Notes: generated by a model not told the origin, from the sequence alone. Shown: positions 46,748-55,594, counted from the first letter of the stretch. The stretch is DNA of 64,000 nt from Microbacterium ginsengiterrae (GCF_014205075.1 NZ_JACHMU010000001.1:2418001-2482000), one strand, 5' to 3'. Made by a program: numbers and translations.

Positions 46748-46783
46748 ATGCCGCGTGCGCAGGATGCCGCGGTGAAGAGCTGA
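46748..46783 (+). CDS. candidate 11-codon leader ORF before nusA
   Basis: The open frame MPRAQDAAVKS begins 7 bases after TATCGT and ends 15 bases before the nusA ATG, just upstream of the nusA ribosome binding site GGAGG. It has no similarity I recognise and no run of a regulatory amino acid. It may be a translated upstream ORF that couples to nusA, or chance. Only its placement supports it. Confidence 0.3.
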   Translation: MPRAQDAAVKS

Positions 46784-46798
46784 ATATGGAGGGTCGTC

Positions 46799-47782
46799 AT
46801 GGAGATCGAACTTGGGCTGCTGCGAGGGATCGAGAAGGAGAAGGCGATCCCCTTCGACGAACTGGTCGCCATCATCGAGCAGGCCGTCCTGACCGCCTAC
46901 GGCAAGCACGTCTCCGAGGACGGTGCCGTCCCCGCCGGTGTGCGTGTCGAACTCGACAGGAAGACCGGACACGTCGCCGTCCTGCAGCCCGTCGTCGATG
47001 ACGAGGGTGCCGTGATCGGCGAGGAGGACGCGACGCCGGAGGACTTCGGTCGCATCGGTGCGTTCGCCGCCAAGCAGGTCATCAGCCAGCGCCTCCGCGA
47101 CATCGCCGACGATGCCGTCCTCGGCGAGTTCCGCGGCAAGGAGGGCGACATCGTCGCCGGTGTCATCCAGCAGGGCCCCAACCCGCGGATGATCCACGTC
47201 GACCTCGGCTCGGTCGAGGCGATCCTGCCCCCTGAGGAGCAGGTCCCCGGTGAGGAGTACACCCACGGCTCGCGGCTGCGCGTGTACGTGACGAGCGTCG
47301 CCAAGGGGCTGAAGGGGCCGCAGATCACCGTCTCGCGCACGCACCCCGGCCTCGTGCGCAAGCTCTTCGCGCTGGAGGTGCCGGAGATCGCCGCCGGTCT
47401 CGTCGAGATCATCTCGCTGGCGAGGGAGGCGGGCCACCGCACGAAGATCGCCGTGAAGGCGAACGACCCGTCGATCAACGCCAAGGGCGCCTGCATCGGC
47501 GAGCTCGGGCGTCGAGTCCGCGCGGTCACCGAGGAGCTGGCGGGGGAGAAGATCGACATCGTCGACCACGACGCCGACCTCGCGACGTTCGTCGCCCACG
47601 CGCTCTCGCCCGCGAAGGTCACCAGCTCGTTCGTCCTCGACGCCGGCACGAAGGCGGTCCGCGCTCTCGTCCCCGACTACCAGCTCTCGCTCGCGATCGG
47701 CAAGGAGGGGCAGAACGCGCGCCTCGCCGCGAAACTGACCGGGGCGAAGATCGACATCCAGCCGGACAGCATCCTCGACTGA
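46799..47782 (+). CDS. nusA: transcription termination/antitermination protein NusA
   Basis: RNA polymerase-associated factor for pausing, termination and antitermination. The 327-residue protein is the short actinobacterial form: N-terminal RNAP-binding domain, S1 domain (about residues 110-185), then two KH domains ending with AIGKEGQNARLAAKLTGAKIDI. The acidic repeats of the E. coli protein are missing, as expected. GGAGG stands 6 bases before the ATG. rimP, its usual upstream neighbour, is not present. Confidence 0.95.
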   Translation: MEIELGLLRGIEKEKAIPFDELVAIIEQAVLTAYGKHVSEDGAVPAGVRVELDRKTGHVAVLQPVVDDEGAVIGEEDATPEDFGRIGAFAAKQVISQRLRDIADDAVLGEFRGKEGDIVAGVIQQGPNPRMIHVDLGSVEAILPPEEQVPGEEYTHGSRLRVYVTSVAKGLKGPQITVSRTHPGLVRKLFALEVPEIAAGLVEIISLAREAGHRTKIAVKANDPSINAKGACIGELGRRVRAVTEELAGEKIDIVDHDADLATFVAHALSPAKVTSSFVLDAGTKAVRALVPDYQLSLAIGKEGQNARLAAKLTGAKIDIQPDSILD

Positions 47783-47797
47783 CCAGGGGACACGGAG

Positions 47798-47824
47798 TTG
47801 TCACCCAGCAGCGCGGTGTAAGAT
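47798..47824 (+). promoter_or_regulatory. candidate promoter overlapping the ylxR start
   Basis: TTGTCA (47798-47803) and TAAGAT (47819-47824) are spaced by 15 bases, shorter than the usual 17. The -10 box overlaps the annotated ylxR ATG at 47823, so a transcript from here would lack that start codon and could serve infB instead. Confidence 0.35.
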
Positions 47825-48113
47825 GGATTCAGTACGGACATGCGTCGGCTGTCGCATGCGTGCTTCCCGATCCGCTCTTCTCAGAGTGGTGGCTGACCAT
47901 GGCAGACTCGTTTTCGACGAGCGCGCCGTGATGCCGGGGAGGGGCGCGTGGATTCATCCGACGCAGGAGTGCCTGGACAACGCCATACGGCGCCGGGCCT
48001 TCGCACGAGCACTCCGCGTGTCGGCATCCTTCGGGTTCCCCGAGGCCGACGACATGCAGACCATCGAGAAACGGCTGAACGGCTATGGAAACAAAGTGAA
48101 CGGCTCGAAATGA
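47823..48113 (+). CDS. ylxR: YlxR (DUF448) RNA-binding protein
   Basis: Small basic protein of the nusA-infB operon. The 96-residue product has the family signature TCVGCRMRASRSALLRVV near the start and GRGAWIHP in the middle. YlxR is known as a nucleoid-associated regulator in Bacillus and binds RNA. It starts 40 bases after nusA. The ATG coincides with a TAAGAT box, so either translation depends on read-through from nusA or a later codon is used from the internal promoter. The last residues are charged and poorly conserved. Confidence 0.88.
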   Translation: MDSVRTCVGCRMRASRSALLRVVADHGRLVFDERAVMPGRGAWIHPTQECLDNAIRRRAFARALRVSASFGFPEADDMQTIEKRLNGYGNKVNGSK

Positions 48114-48131
48114 GACCCGTCCGCGACTAGT

Positions 48132-48166
48132 GGTCTGCCCTGTCTGGGCAGACCGACCCAGACAGG
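48132..48166 (+). promoter_or_regulatory. two mutually exclusive hairpins in the infB leader
   Basis: Hairpin A pairs GGTCTGCCC (48132-48140) with GGGCAGACC (48146-48154). Hairpin B pairs CCTGTCTGGG (48139-48148) with CCCAGACAGG (48157-48166). Both are perfect, and they share bases 48139-48148, so only one can form. Hairpin B includes the first three bases of the infB Shine-Dalgarno AGGAG (48164-48168). Hairpin A would leave it free. The pairing is read directly; a regulatory switch for infB translation is inferred. Confidence 0.6.
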
Positions 48167-48172
48167 AGAATT

Positions 48173-50905
48173 GTGGCTTCCAAACCACGCGTGCATGAGA
48201 TCGCCGCCGAACTCGGCGTCGACAGCAAGGTCGCACTTGCGAAACTGAAGGAACTCGGCGAGTTCGTCAAGAGCCCGTCTTCGACGGTCGAGCCCCCCGT
48301 GGCTCGTAAGCTCCGTGCTGCCATCGAGGCAGACGGCGCGATCGCCGCCAAGGCTCCGGAGAAGCAGGAGAAGAAGCCTGCATCCGCCACCCCGGCGGCT
48401 CCCGCGCCCAAGGCGCCCGTCCCCGGACCCAAGCGGGCCGCTGAGCCCGCACCGGCTCCGGCACCGGAGGCGAAGCCGGCTGCTGCCGCTCCGTCCTCCT
48501 CGGCGCCCACCCCCGGGCCGAGCAAGCCCGCGCCTTCCGCGGACAAGCCCGCGCCGTCCGCGGACAAGAACGCCCCCAAGCCCGGTGCACCTCGCCCCGG
48601 CAACAACCCGTTCTCGTCCGCGCAGGGCATGGGCCAGCGTCCCGCCGGTCCGCGCCCCGGCAACAACCCCTTCGCCTCCGCGCAGGGCATGGGCCAGCGT
48701 CCGACGCCGGGGAACATCCCGCGTCCGCAGGCTCCGCGCCCCGGCGCGCCCCGTCCCGGTGCACCGCGCCCCGGTTCGCCCCGTCCCGGCGCTCCTCGCG
48801 GCGGCCAGGGCGGTCGTCCCGGCGCACCGTTCCAGCAGCGATCCGGCGGTCCCGGCCGTCCGGGTGGCGGCGGCCCAGGTGGTCCCGGTGCTCGTCCGGG
48901 TGGCGGCTTCGCCGGTCGCCCGGGTGGCGGCGGCCGCGGTCGTGGACCCGGTGGTGGTACCGCAGGCGCCTTCGGAAAGGGAGGCGGCAAGTCCAAGCAG
49001 CGCAAGTCGCGTAGGGCGAAGCGGCAGGAATTCGAGATGCGGGATGCCCCCGTCGTCGGTGGCGTCAACGTCACCCGCGGCAACGGGGAGACCATCCGCA
49101 TGCGTCGCGGTGCATCGATCGCCGACTTCGCGGACAAGATCGAGACTCTGACCGGCTACACCGTGCAGCCGGGAACCCTCGTGACGATCCTCTTCAACCT
49201 CGGCGAGATGGCCACGGCCACCGAGTCGCTGGACGAGGCGACCTTCGAGGTCCTCGGTGAGGAGCTCGGATACAAGATCCAGATGGTCTCTCCCGAGGAC
49301 GAGGACAAGGAGCTCCTCGAGGGCTTCGGTCTCGACCTCGAGAAGGAGCTCGCCGCGGAGAGCGAGGAGGACCTCGAGATCCGTCCTCCGGTGGTGACCG
49401 TCATGGGTCACGTCGACCACGGTAAGACCCGACTGCTCGACGCCATCCGCCAGACCAACGTCATCGCGGGCGAGGCCGGTGGCATCACCCAGCACATCGG
49501 TGCCTACCAGGTGTGGACCGAGCACGAGGAGATCGAGCGCGCCATCACCTTCATCGACACCCCGGGTCACGAGGCGTTCACCGCCATGCGTGCCCGTGGT
49601 GCGCAGGTCACCGACCTCGCGATCCTCGTTGTGGCGGCCGACGACGGCATCATGCCGCAGACGGTGGAGGCACTCAACCACGCGCAGGCGGCGAACGTCC
49701 CGATCGTGGTCGCGGTGAACAAGGTCGACAAGCCCGACGCCAATCCGGCCAAGGTCCGTCAGCAGCTCACCGAGTACGGTCTGGTCGCAGAGGAGTACGG
49801 CGGCGACGTCATGTTCGTGGACGTCTCGGCCCGTCAGGGCACGGGAATCCAGGAACTGCTCGACGCGGTCCTGCTGGTGGCCGACGCGGGTCTCGACCTC
49901 ACGGCCAACCCGAACAAGTCCGCTCGTGGTGTCGCCATCGAGGCGAAGCTCGACAAGGGTCGTGGTTCGGTGGCGACGGTTCTCATCCAGTCCGGAACGC
50001 TGCGCATCGGTGACTCGATCGTGGCCGGTACCGCCTTCGGCCGCGTTCGCGCCATGCTCGACGAGAACGGCGACGCTGTCGAAGAGGCACCGCCGTCCCG
50101 CCCCGTCCAGGTGCAGGGTCTGAACTCGGTCCCGCGTGCCGGCGACGTCTTCATCGTCACCGAGGAAGACCGCATGGCGCGTCAGATCGCTGAGAAGCGT
50201 GAAGCCGTCCAGCGCAACGCGCTGCTGGCCAAGGCCCGCAAGCGCATCTCGCTCGAGGACTTCACCCGTGCACTCGAAGAGGGCAAGGTCGAGACACTCA
50301 ACCTCATCATCAAGGGTGACGTCTCCGGTGCCGTCGAGGCGCTCGAGGAGTCGCTGCTCAAGATCGAGGTCGACGATTCGGTGCAGCTGCGCATCATCCA
50401 CCGCGGTGTCGGCGCGATCACCGAATCCGATGTCAACCTGGCGACGATCGACAACGCGATCATCGTCGGATTCAACGTCCGACCCGACACCAAGGCCCGT
50501 GAGGCCTCGGCGCGCGAAGGCGTGGACATCCGGTTCTACTCGGTCATCTACTCGGCGATCGACGAGATCGAGAACTCCCTCAAGGGAATGCTCAAGCCCG
50601 AGTTCGAAGAGGTCCAGTCCGGTGTCGCCGAGATCCGCGAGGTGTTCCGCTCCTCGAAGTTCGGCAACATCGCCGGTGTCATCGTCCGCTCCGGAACGAT
50701 CACCCGAAACGCCAAGGCCCGCGTCATCCGCGAGGGCGTCGTCATCGCCGATGGCCTGGCCATCGAGTCGCTGCGTCGTTTCAAGGATGACGTCACCGAG
50801 GTGCGTACGGACTACGAAGCCGGTATCGGCCTCGGCAAGTACAACGACATCCAGGTCGGCGACGAGATCGAGACCACCGAGATGGTGGAGAAGCCTCGCG
50901 GCTGA
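48173..50905 (+). CDS. infB: translation initiation factor IF-2
   Basis: GTPase that delivers initiator tRNA to the 30S subunit. The 910-residue protein begins with the IF2N domain ([22 protein letters not shown]), then has about 230 disordered residues rich in Ala, Pro, Gly and Arg. A basic segment ([17 protein letters not shown]) precedes a second IF2N-like part. The GTPase domain starts with [12 protein letters not shown] (about residue 413), followed by [19 protein letters not shown] and NKVDKPDAN. Domains II-IV follow. The linker contains an exact 60-base tandem duplication. GTG start with AGGAG at a short spacing of 4 bases. Confidence 0.97.
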   Translation: MASKPRVHEIAAELGVDSKVALAKLKELGEFVKSPSSTVEPPVARKLRAAIEADGAIAAKAPEKQEKKPASATPAAPAPKAPVPGPKRAAEPAPAPAPEAKPAAAAPSSSAPTPGPSKPAPSADKPAPSADKNAPKPGAPRPGNNPFSSAQGMGQRPAGPRPGNNPFASAQGMGQRPTPGNIPRPQAPRPGAPRPGAPRPGSPRPGAPRGGQGGRPGAPFQQRSGGPGRPGGGGPGGPGARPGGGFAGRPGGGGRGRGPGGGTAGAFGKGGGKSKQRKSRRAKRQEFEMRDAPVVGGVNVTRGNGETIRMRRGASIADFADKIETLTGYTVQPGTLVTILFNLGEMATATESLDEATFEVLGEELGYKIQMVSPEDEDKELLEGFGLDLEKELAAESEEDLEIRPPVVTVMGHVDHGKTRLLDAIRQTNVIAGEAGGITQHIGAYQVWTEHEEIERAITFIDTPGHEAFTAMRARGAQVTDLAILVVAADDGIMPQTVEALNHAQAANVPIVVAVNKVDKPDANPAKVRQQLTEYGLVAEEYGGDVMFVDVSARQGTGIQELLDAVLLVADAGLDLTANPNKSARGVAIEAKLDKGRGSVATVLIQSGTLRIGDSIVAGTAFGRVRAMLDENGDAVEEAPPSRPVQVQGLNSVPRAGDVFIVTEEDRMARQIAEKREAVQRNALLAKARKRISLEDFTRALEEGKVETLNLIIKGDVSGAVEALEESLLKIEVDDSVQLRIIHRGVGAITESDVNLATIDNAIIVGFNVRPDTKAREASAREGVDIRFYSVIYSAIDEIENSLKGMLKPEFEEVQSGVAEIREVFRSSKFGNIAGVIVRSGTITRNAKARVIREGVVIADGLAIESLRRFKDDVTEVRTDYEAGIGLGKYNDIQVGDEIETTEMVEKPRG
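48593..48710 (+). repeat. 60-base tandem duplication in the IF-2 linker
   Basis: Two adjacent units of 60 bases encode [17 protein letters not shown] and [17 protein letters not shown], differing at only a few bases in the shared part. PRPGA-type pentapeptide repeats follow to about 48800. The unit keeps the reading frame. Confidence 0.75.
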
Positions 50906-50915
50906 TCCGATCGAA

Positions 50916-50945
50916 AGTGAGGGGCGCCTGCGGGCGCCCCTCACT
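50916..50945 (+). terminator. 13-bp hairpin between infB and rbfA
   Basis: Arms 50916-50928 and 50933-50945 are perfectly complementary around a TGCG loop. It starts 11 bases after the infB stop. There is no T-tract, so it may act as a partial terminator or RNA-processing signal within the operon. Confidence 0.65.
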
Positions 50946-50964
50946 CGTCACAGAGGAGAGGGAA

Positions 50965-51399
50965 ATGGCTGGAGAACGACAGGCCCGTCTGGCGGACCGC
51001 ATCCGTGTCATCCTGGCTGAACGCCTGGAGAAGGGGCTGCGCGACCCGCGTCTCGGATTCGTCACGATCACCGATGTGCGCGTGTCCGGCGATCTGCAGC
51101 ACGCCTCCGTCTTCTATACCGTGCTCGGCACGGAGGAGGAGCGCATCTCCAGCGGAGCCGCACTCACCTCGGCGACGGGGATGCTGCGCAGCGAGGTCGG
51201 CCGTCAGCTGAGCACGCGCCTCGTGCCGACGCTGGAGTTCATCCCCGACGCGCTGCCGGAGAACGCGGACAACATCACCGCATTGCTGCGCCAGGCGCAG
51301 GAGCGTGATGCCGAGGTCGCCAAGATCGCATCGTCGGCCACGCACGCGGGCGACGCCGATCCGTACCGCGCCGAGCCCCAGGACGACGAGCAGAGCTAG
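50965..51399 (+). CDS. rbfA: 30S ribosome-binding factor RbfA
   Basis: Helps mature the 5' end of 16S rRNA and the 30S subunit. The ATG at 50965, behind GAGGAGAGGG, gives 144 residues with the KH-like fold: RIRVILAERLEKGLRDPRLGFVTITDVRVSGDL and the RLVPTLEFIPDALPENADNI segment. The C-terminal 25 residues are charged and probably disordered. Frames open further upstream would run through the hairpin and are rejected. truB, normally next, lies 3.3 kb downstream. Confidence 0.93.
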   Translation: MAGERQARLADRIRVILAERLEKGLRDPRLGFVTITDVRVSGDLQHASVFYTVLGTEEERISSGAALTSATGMLRSEVGRQLSTRLVPTLEFIPDALPENADNITALLRQAQERDAEVAKIASSATHAGDADPYRAEPQDDEQS

Positions 51400-51487
51400 T
51401 TCGCTCGCCGTCCACCTGATACCCTGATCGCCGTCGTCGGCACACCGATGACGAACGCGTGGCTGGGGGAGTCAGGGGCGACGCAGA

Positions 51488-53698
51488 GTGAAGACGGCAC
51501 GGCAGCAGAGGCCGGGGTACGCGCGAACGACGGCGGACCTCGCCGAGCAGGTCGTGGCCGTCTCTGCCGCTCTGCTGACGGCGGGCGCGCCGACGGCGCC
51601 GCACGTCGTGGCGAAGCTTCTGCGACGGCTGGACGGCGACCATGAATCGGTCAGGGAGACGGCGACGGCTCTCTCGGCGTCGCAGCGCAGTGGTCTGCGG
51701 ATGCTGCCGCGGTCGCTGCCGCTCGTGCCTTCGGTCGCCGCCGTCTTCGAGGGCAGCGATCTCGAGCCTGCGCACCGCCACACCCTGCTGATCGTCGCGC
51801 TCAGTACGCGCGGCGACCTCGATCTGCTGACGAGAGCCACCGGTCTGACCGCCCACGAGCTCACGACGGGTCCGGTGGGGGCGCACTTGCGCATCGGTCG
51901 CGGCCGGTGTGAGCTCGCCGATCGGAGGATGCGGGTCTGGCTCGAGCACGCCGCGTCGACGGACGATCTGGGTCAGGCGCACGAGCGTCTCCGCACCGCC
52001 CACGAGGAGCGGAGGGAGCACGAACCGATGCTCTGGCATCGTGCCCGTGGCGCCGTGCACCGGTGTCCTGACGCCGGAGCGTCGCTCGCATCGGCGGCGC
52101 GGGAGCTTGCGGAGCGCGGTGATTCCGAGCGGGCTTTCGAGGTCGCCGTCGAGGCGGCGGATCACGCCGATGGCGCGGCGCGCGATGAGGCGAAGCTCAT
52201 CGCCGGAGCCGCTGCCGTCGGCGCCGGCTGCTTCGAGGACGCCACGGAGTGGCTCGGCGACGTGTACCCCCACGGTGACGGATCCCTTCGCCGAAGGGCG
52301 CTGGCGAGCCTGCTCATCGCGGAGACCTGTGCCCAGGGAACCGTGCCGGTCGTCGACCCCGCAGAGCATCGCCCACGCGACGCCGATGTGTCCGGTTGGC
52401 GGGAGTGGGCGCGCACGACGGCGCTCACCGCCGTCATGAGCGCGGAGCGAGGGCGCACTTCGGAGATGCGCACGTGGCTGGCCGAGCTGCGCGACGCGGA
52501 TGCGCGTGCGGGCGCCGGCGGAGAGATCAGTCGACCGGCGGTCGATCTGTGCTGGACGCTCTCCGGCGACGACTGCGATGGCTCGACCGATTCGACCGGA
52601 CCGTTCTCCGGCGGGCTGGTACCGGCACTGCGGGCCGCCGTCGACGGAGACATCGATCTCGGTCTGCAGCTTCTGGCGCGTGCGAGGTCCACGCGGGTGC
52701 AGGAGATCGATCCGCTGGTGTCCGGTTTCGAGTGCAGTCCTCTCGTCGATGCCTACCTCGCGGTCGCCGAGACGCTCATGCACTTCTGGAGCGGCGACAT
52801 CCGCACCGCGCGCGACCGACTCGCCGTCGCCGCCGTCGACCTTCCCGTCGCCGTGCCGTTCGCCGGACTCGGAGCCGCCCTCGCCGCGCGTCTCGACATC
52901 AGCGCGATCGGAGCCCCCGGGCCTCTGACGCACGCTCTGAGCGCGACGCTCCCCAGCGGCATCCGCATCGACGGCCTCGTGGATCGAGGACTGGCGGCGT
53001 ACCTCACCGGACAGCAGGAGGAGGCCGACACCGAGATCACCCTCTGGCATGAACTCGGGGCGCCGGAATCCGCGCTGCGGTTGCCTGGGCTCGACGAGGT
53101 GGGGCCGATCGACGAGCGGAAGAGGACCGAACCTCCGGAGCTGACCGAGACGAGGCAGCTGCTCACGCGCATCCGACGGATGCCGGCGCAGACGTGGCGG
53201 CGGGAGCGGGACGAGATCGCTGCGACCTGTCGGGATCTTCGATCCGTGTTCTGTCGAGGGAGGGTGGAGGCGATGCTCGGCACGACGTGCGTCGTCCGCG
53301 GCGACGCCGTCGCGGGGCGGCGGCATCTGCGCGCGGCGCGGAGTCTGTTCGAGGAGGCGGGGGCCGCGGCGTGGCGGGATGCGGCGGAGCTCCGACTCGG
53401 GCTGATCAGCGAGCGGTTGCACGCCATGAGTCGGGAACCGACGGCGCCGATCGCCGTGATCCACGACCCGCTCCCCGTCGAGAGCAGCCGCGTCGCCTGG
53501 TCCGCTGTGCTCAGCGCGAGGGAGGTGGACGTGGCGATGCGGGTCGTGGAGGGGGCGACCAACAGCGAGATCGCCGCGGACCTGGAGATCTCCGTGCGCA
53601 CCGTCGAGGTGCACGTCGGGCGGATCCTTGCCACGCTGGGCGTGCGCAACCGCGTCCAGCTCACGGCGCTGGCCCACCGGACCGGTCGCCACGGCTGA
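51488..53698 (+). CDS. large LuxR-family transcriptional regulator
   Basis: The 736-residue protein ends with a LuxR-type helix-turn-helix (about residues 675-732, LSAREVDVAMRVVEGATNSEIAADL then EISVRTVEVHVGRIL). Before it lies a long Ala/Arg/Glu-rich helical region that looks like TPR-type repeats. It resembles LAL/MalT-like regulators in size and layout, but the N-terminal Walker ATPase is not visible, so it is probably a derivative that lost nucleotide binding. The GTG start has little ribosome-binding sequence. It is inserted between rbfA and mutY. The regulated genes and ligand are unknown. Confidence 0.75.
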   Translation: MKTARQQRPGYARTTADLAEQVVAVSAALLTAGAPTAPHVVAKLLRRLDGDHESVRETATALSASQRSGLRMLPRSLPLVPSVAAVFEGSDLEPAHRHTLLIVALSTRGDLDLLTRATGLTAHELTTGPVGAHLRIGRGRCELADRRMRVWLEHAASTDDLGQAHERLRTAHEERREHEPMLWHRARGAVHRCPDAGASLASAARELAERGDSERAFEVAVEAADHADGAARDEAKLIAGAAAVGAGCFEDATEWLGDVYPHGDGSLRRRALASLLIAETCAQGTVPVVDPAEHRPRDADVSGWREWARTTALTAVMSAERGRTSEMRTWLAELRDADARAGAGGEISRPAVDLCWTLSGDDCDGSTDSTGPFSGGLVPALRAAVDGDIDLGLQLLARARSTRVQEIDPLVSGFECSPLVDAYLAVAETLMHFWSGDIRTARDRLAVAAVDLPVAVPFAGLGAALAARLDISAIGAPGPLTHALSATLPSGIRIDGLVDRGLAAYLTGQQEEADTEITLWHELGAPESALRLPGLDEVGPIDERKRTEPPELTETRQLLTRIRRMPAQTWRRERDEIAATCRDLRSVFCRGRVEAMLGTTCVVRGDAVAGRRHLRAARSLFEEAGAAAWRDAAELRLGLISERLHAMSREPTAPIAVIHDPLPVESSRVAWSAVLSAREVDVAMRVVEGATNSEIAADLEISVRTVEVHVGRILATLGVRNRVQLTALAHRTGRHG

Positions 53699-53714
53699 CG
53701 CGGCGGGCGCACGG

Positions 53715-54614
53715 TCATCGGGGGAGTCGGAGCTTCCCGTCCACGGCTTCCACGAGTCCGTCGGCGATCAGGGAGTCGATGGCTCGGTCGCGCTGTGCCG
53801 GGCCCGCCCAATCGTGGATCACGGCCTCCGCGACGGCCTCCCCGCCGTCCGCATCACGCAGCACCTTCAGGACGGCACCGCGCGCCTGCCGATCCGATCC
53901 CTCGTAGCGCGCCTGTCGTCGCCGCTCGTCTCCCGTGTCAGGGCGGCCGGCCGCCACCCATGCGCACCGCGCCACGATGGGGCACTGATCGCATCGCGGA
54001 CTGCGGGCAGTGCAGACCACCGCTCCGAGCTCCATCATCGCCGCGTTGAAGACGGCCGCTTCCCGGTCACCTTCCGGCAGCAGCGCCGCCATCTCCGCGA
54101 GATCGCGGCGCGCGGCCGGCCCTGGCTGCGACTTCCCGTCGAGAGCACGCGCCATGACCCGACGCGTGTTGGTGTCGACCACCGGATGCCGGTCACCGAA
54201 GGCGAACGTCGCGACGGCTCTCGCGGTGTAGTCGCCGATGCCGGACAGCGCGAGGAGGGCGTCGACGTCGCGGGGGACCTCTCCGCCGTGTCGCTGTGTG
54301 ATCTCCACCGCGGCCCTGTGCAGCCAGAGCGCCCGGCGGGGATAGCCGAGGTTCGCCCACTGCTGCACGATGTCGGCGGGTGTCGCCGCAGCGGTCGCCG
54401 CCGGCGTCGGCCACCGGCCCAGCCACGCGGCGAGGTGGGGGATGACACGGGCGACGGGAGTCTGCTGCAGCATGAACTCGCTCACCAGCGTGCCCCAGGC
54501 GCCGTATTCGGCGTGGAAGTCCGCACGCCGCCACGGCAGGTCCCTGGCATGGGTGTCGAACCAGTCCGATACGTCCTCCACGAGGCGCGGGGACGAGGGG
54601 GAGGATACGGGCAC
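53715..54614 (-). CDS. mutY: A/G-specific adenine glycosylase MutY
   Basis: Removes adenine mispaired with 8-oxoguanine. The 299-residue protein has the catalytic glutamate in VSEFMLQQT (E46), the helix-hairpin-helix LSGIGDYTARAVATFAFG, the catalytic aspartate D147 in VVDTNT, and [4Fe-4S] ligands C201, C208, C211 and C217 with the family spacing. The C-terminal domain that reads 8-oxoguanine in E. coli is much reduced, with only about 80 residues after the cluster. The GTG start has TAAGCT 6 bases upstream. It is divergent from truB. Confidence 0.93.
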   Translation of the reverse strand: MPVSSPSSPRLVEDVSDWFDTHARDLPWRRADFHAEYGAWGTLVSEFMLQQTPVARVIPHLAAWLGRWPTPAATAAATPADIVQQWANLGYPRRALWLHRAAVEITQRHGGEVPRDVDALLALSGIGDYTARAVATFAFGDRHPVVDTNTRRVMARALDGKSQPGPAARRDLAEMAALLPEGDREAAVFNAAMMELGAVVCTARSPRCDQCPIVARCAWVAAGRPDTGDERRRQARYEGSDRQARGAVLKVLRDADGGEAVAEAVIHDWAGPAQRDRAIDSLIADGLVEAVDGKLRLPR

Positions 54615-54620
54615 CTCGAC

Positions 54621-54626
54621 AGCTTA
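54621..54626 (-). promoter_or_regulatory. mutY -10 box, leaderless layout
   Basis: On the minus strand TAAGCT is followed by GTCGAG and the GTG at 54614. Confidence 0.5.
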
Positions 54627-54688
54627 TGCGCACTGCGGCGGGCCCGCCCGAGCGCCGGCCCGTCGTCGGCGACGTGCGGAGGTCTCGG

Positions 54689-54694
54689 TAGGCT
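54689..54694 (+). promoter_or_regulatory. truB -10 box, leaderless layout
   Basis: TAGGCT is followed by GGAGGA and the ATG at 54701. The purine-rich hexamer touches the ATG and cannot serve as a normal Shine-Dalgarno site. Confidence 0.5.
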
Positions 54695-54700
54695 GGAGGA

Positions 54701-55594
54701 ATGGTCGCACCCGGAATCCTCCTCGTAGACAAACCCGGCGGGTTGACCAGTCACGACGTCGTCGCACGCACGCGCCGAGCACTCGGCACCCGCAAGGTCG
54801 GGCACGCCGGCACGCTGGATCCCATGGCGACCGGCCTCCTCGTGATCGGCGTCGAGGCGGCGACGCGTCTGCTCACCTACGTCGTCGGCGCTGACAAGAC
54901 GTATCTCGCGACCATCAGGCTCGGGCAGACGACGACCACGGACGACGCCGAGGGTGAGTTGCTCGTCGAGGCGGACGCCGCGGCCGTCGCCGCCGTCACC
55001 GACGAGCAGGTGGCTGAAGGGGTGGCCGCTCTCACCGGCGAGATCTCTCAGATCCCCAGCTCTGTGTCGGCGATCAAGGTCGATGGACGGCGTGCGTACG
55101 ACCGGGTGCGCGCGGGGGAGCAGGTGGAGCTCGCCGCGCGATCGGTGAACGTGTCGCGCTTCGAGATCGCCGAGACCCGACGCGGGGACGGCGTGATCGA
55201 GCTCGATGTCGAGGTCGACTGCTCATCCGGTACCTACATCCGCGCACTCGCGCGCGACCTCGGGGCCGCACTCGGCGTCGGCGGGCATCTGACCGCCCTG
55301 CGTCGAACCCGGATCGGTCCGTTCCCGGTGACGGATGCCGTGGACCTCGACCATCTCGGCGACTCCGCGCTGCTGCCGCCAGGGGAGGCCGCCGCCCAGC
55401 TCATGCAGCGGCTGGACGTCTCCGCCGACGAGTCCAGAGACCTGCGGCACGGAAAGCGCCTCACCGACCAGGCCGGTCGTCTCGAGAGTGCCATCGCCGC
55501 CGCGATCGACGAGGACGGTGCACTGGTCGGCATCGTCGAGAAGCGGGGCCGAGACCTGAAGAGCGCCATGAACATGCCGGAGGCAACCCGATGA
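54701..55594 (+). CDS. truB: tRNA pseudouridine(55) synthase
   Basis: Makes pseudouridine 55 in the T loop of all elongator tRNAs. The 297-residue protein has the N-terminal LLVDKPGGLTSHDVV and the catalytic aspartate in VGHAGTLDPMATGLLVIG, followed by the KTYLATIRLG and GEISQIPSSVSAIKVDGRRAYDRVR blocks and a PUA-like C-terminal part. Its promoter is divergent from mutY. The stop overlaps the next ATG by 4 bases. Confidence 0.95.
   Translation: MVAPGILLVDKPGGLTSHDVVARTRRALGTRKVGHAGTLDPMATGLLVIGVEAATRLLTYVVGADKTYLATIRLGQTTTTDDAEGELLVEADAAAVAAVTDEQVAEGVAALTGEISQIPSSVSAIKVDGRRAYDRVRAGEQVELAARSVNVSRFEIAETRRGDGVIELDVEVDCSSGTYIRALARDLGAALGVGGHLTALRRTRIGPFPVTDAVDLDHLGDSALLPPGEAAAQLMQRLDVSADESRDLRHGKRLTDQAGRLESAIAAAIDEDGALVGIVEKRGRDLKSAMNMPEATR

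Noticed and set aside
48083-50944. A 953-codon open frame on the minus strand
   Set aside because: It mirrors infB, has no recognisable domain and is rich in Leu, Asp and Arg, as expected for the complement of GC-rich codons.
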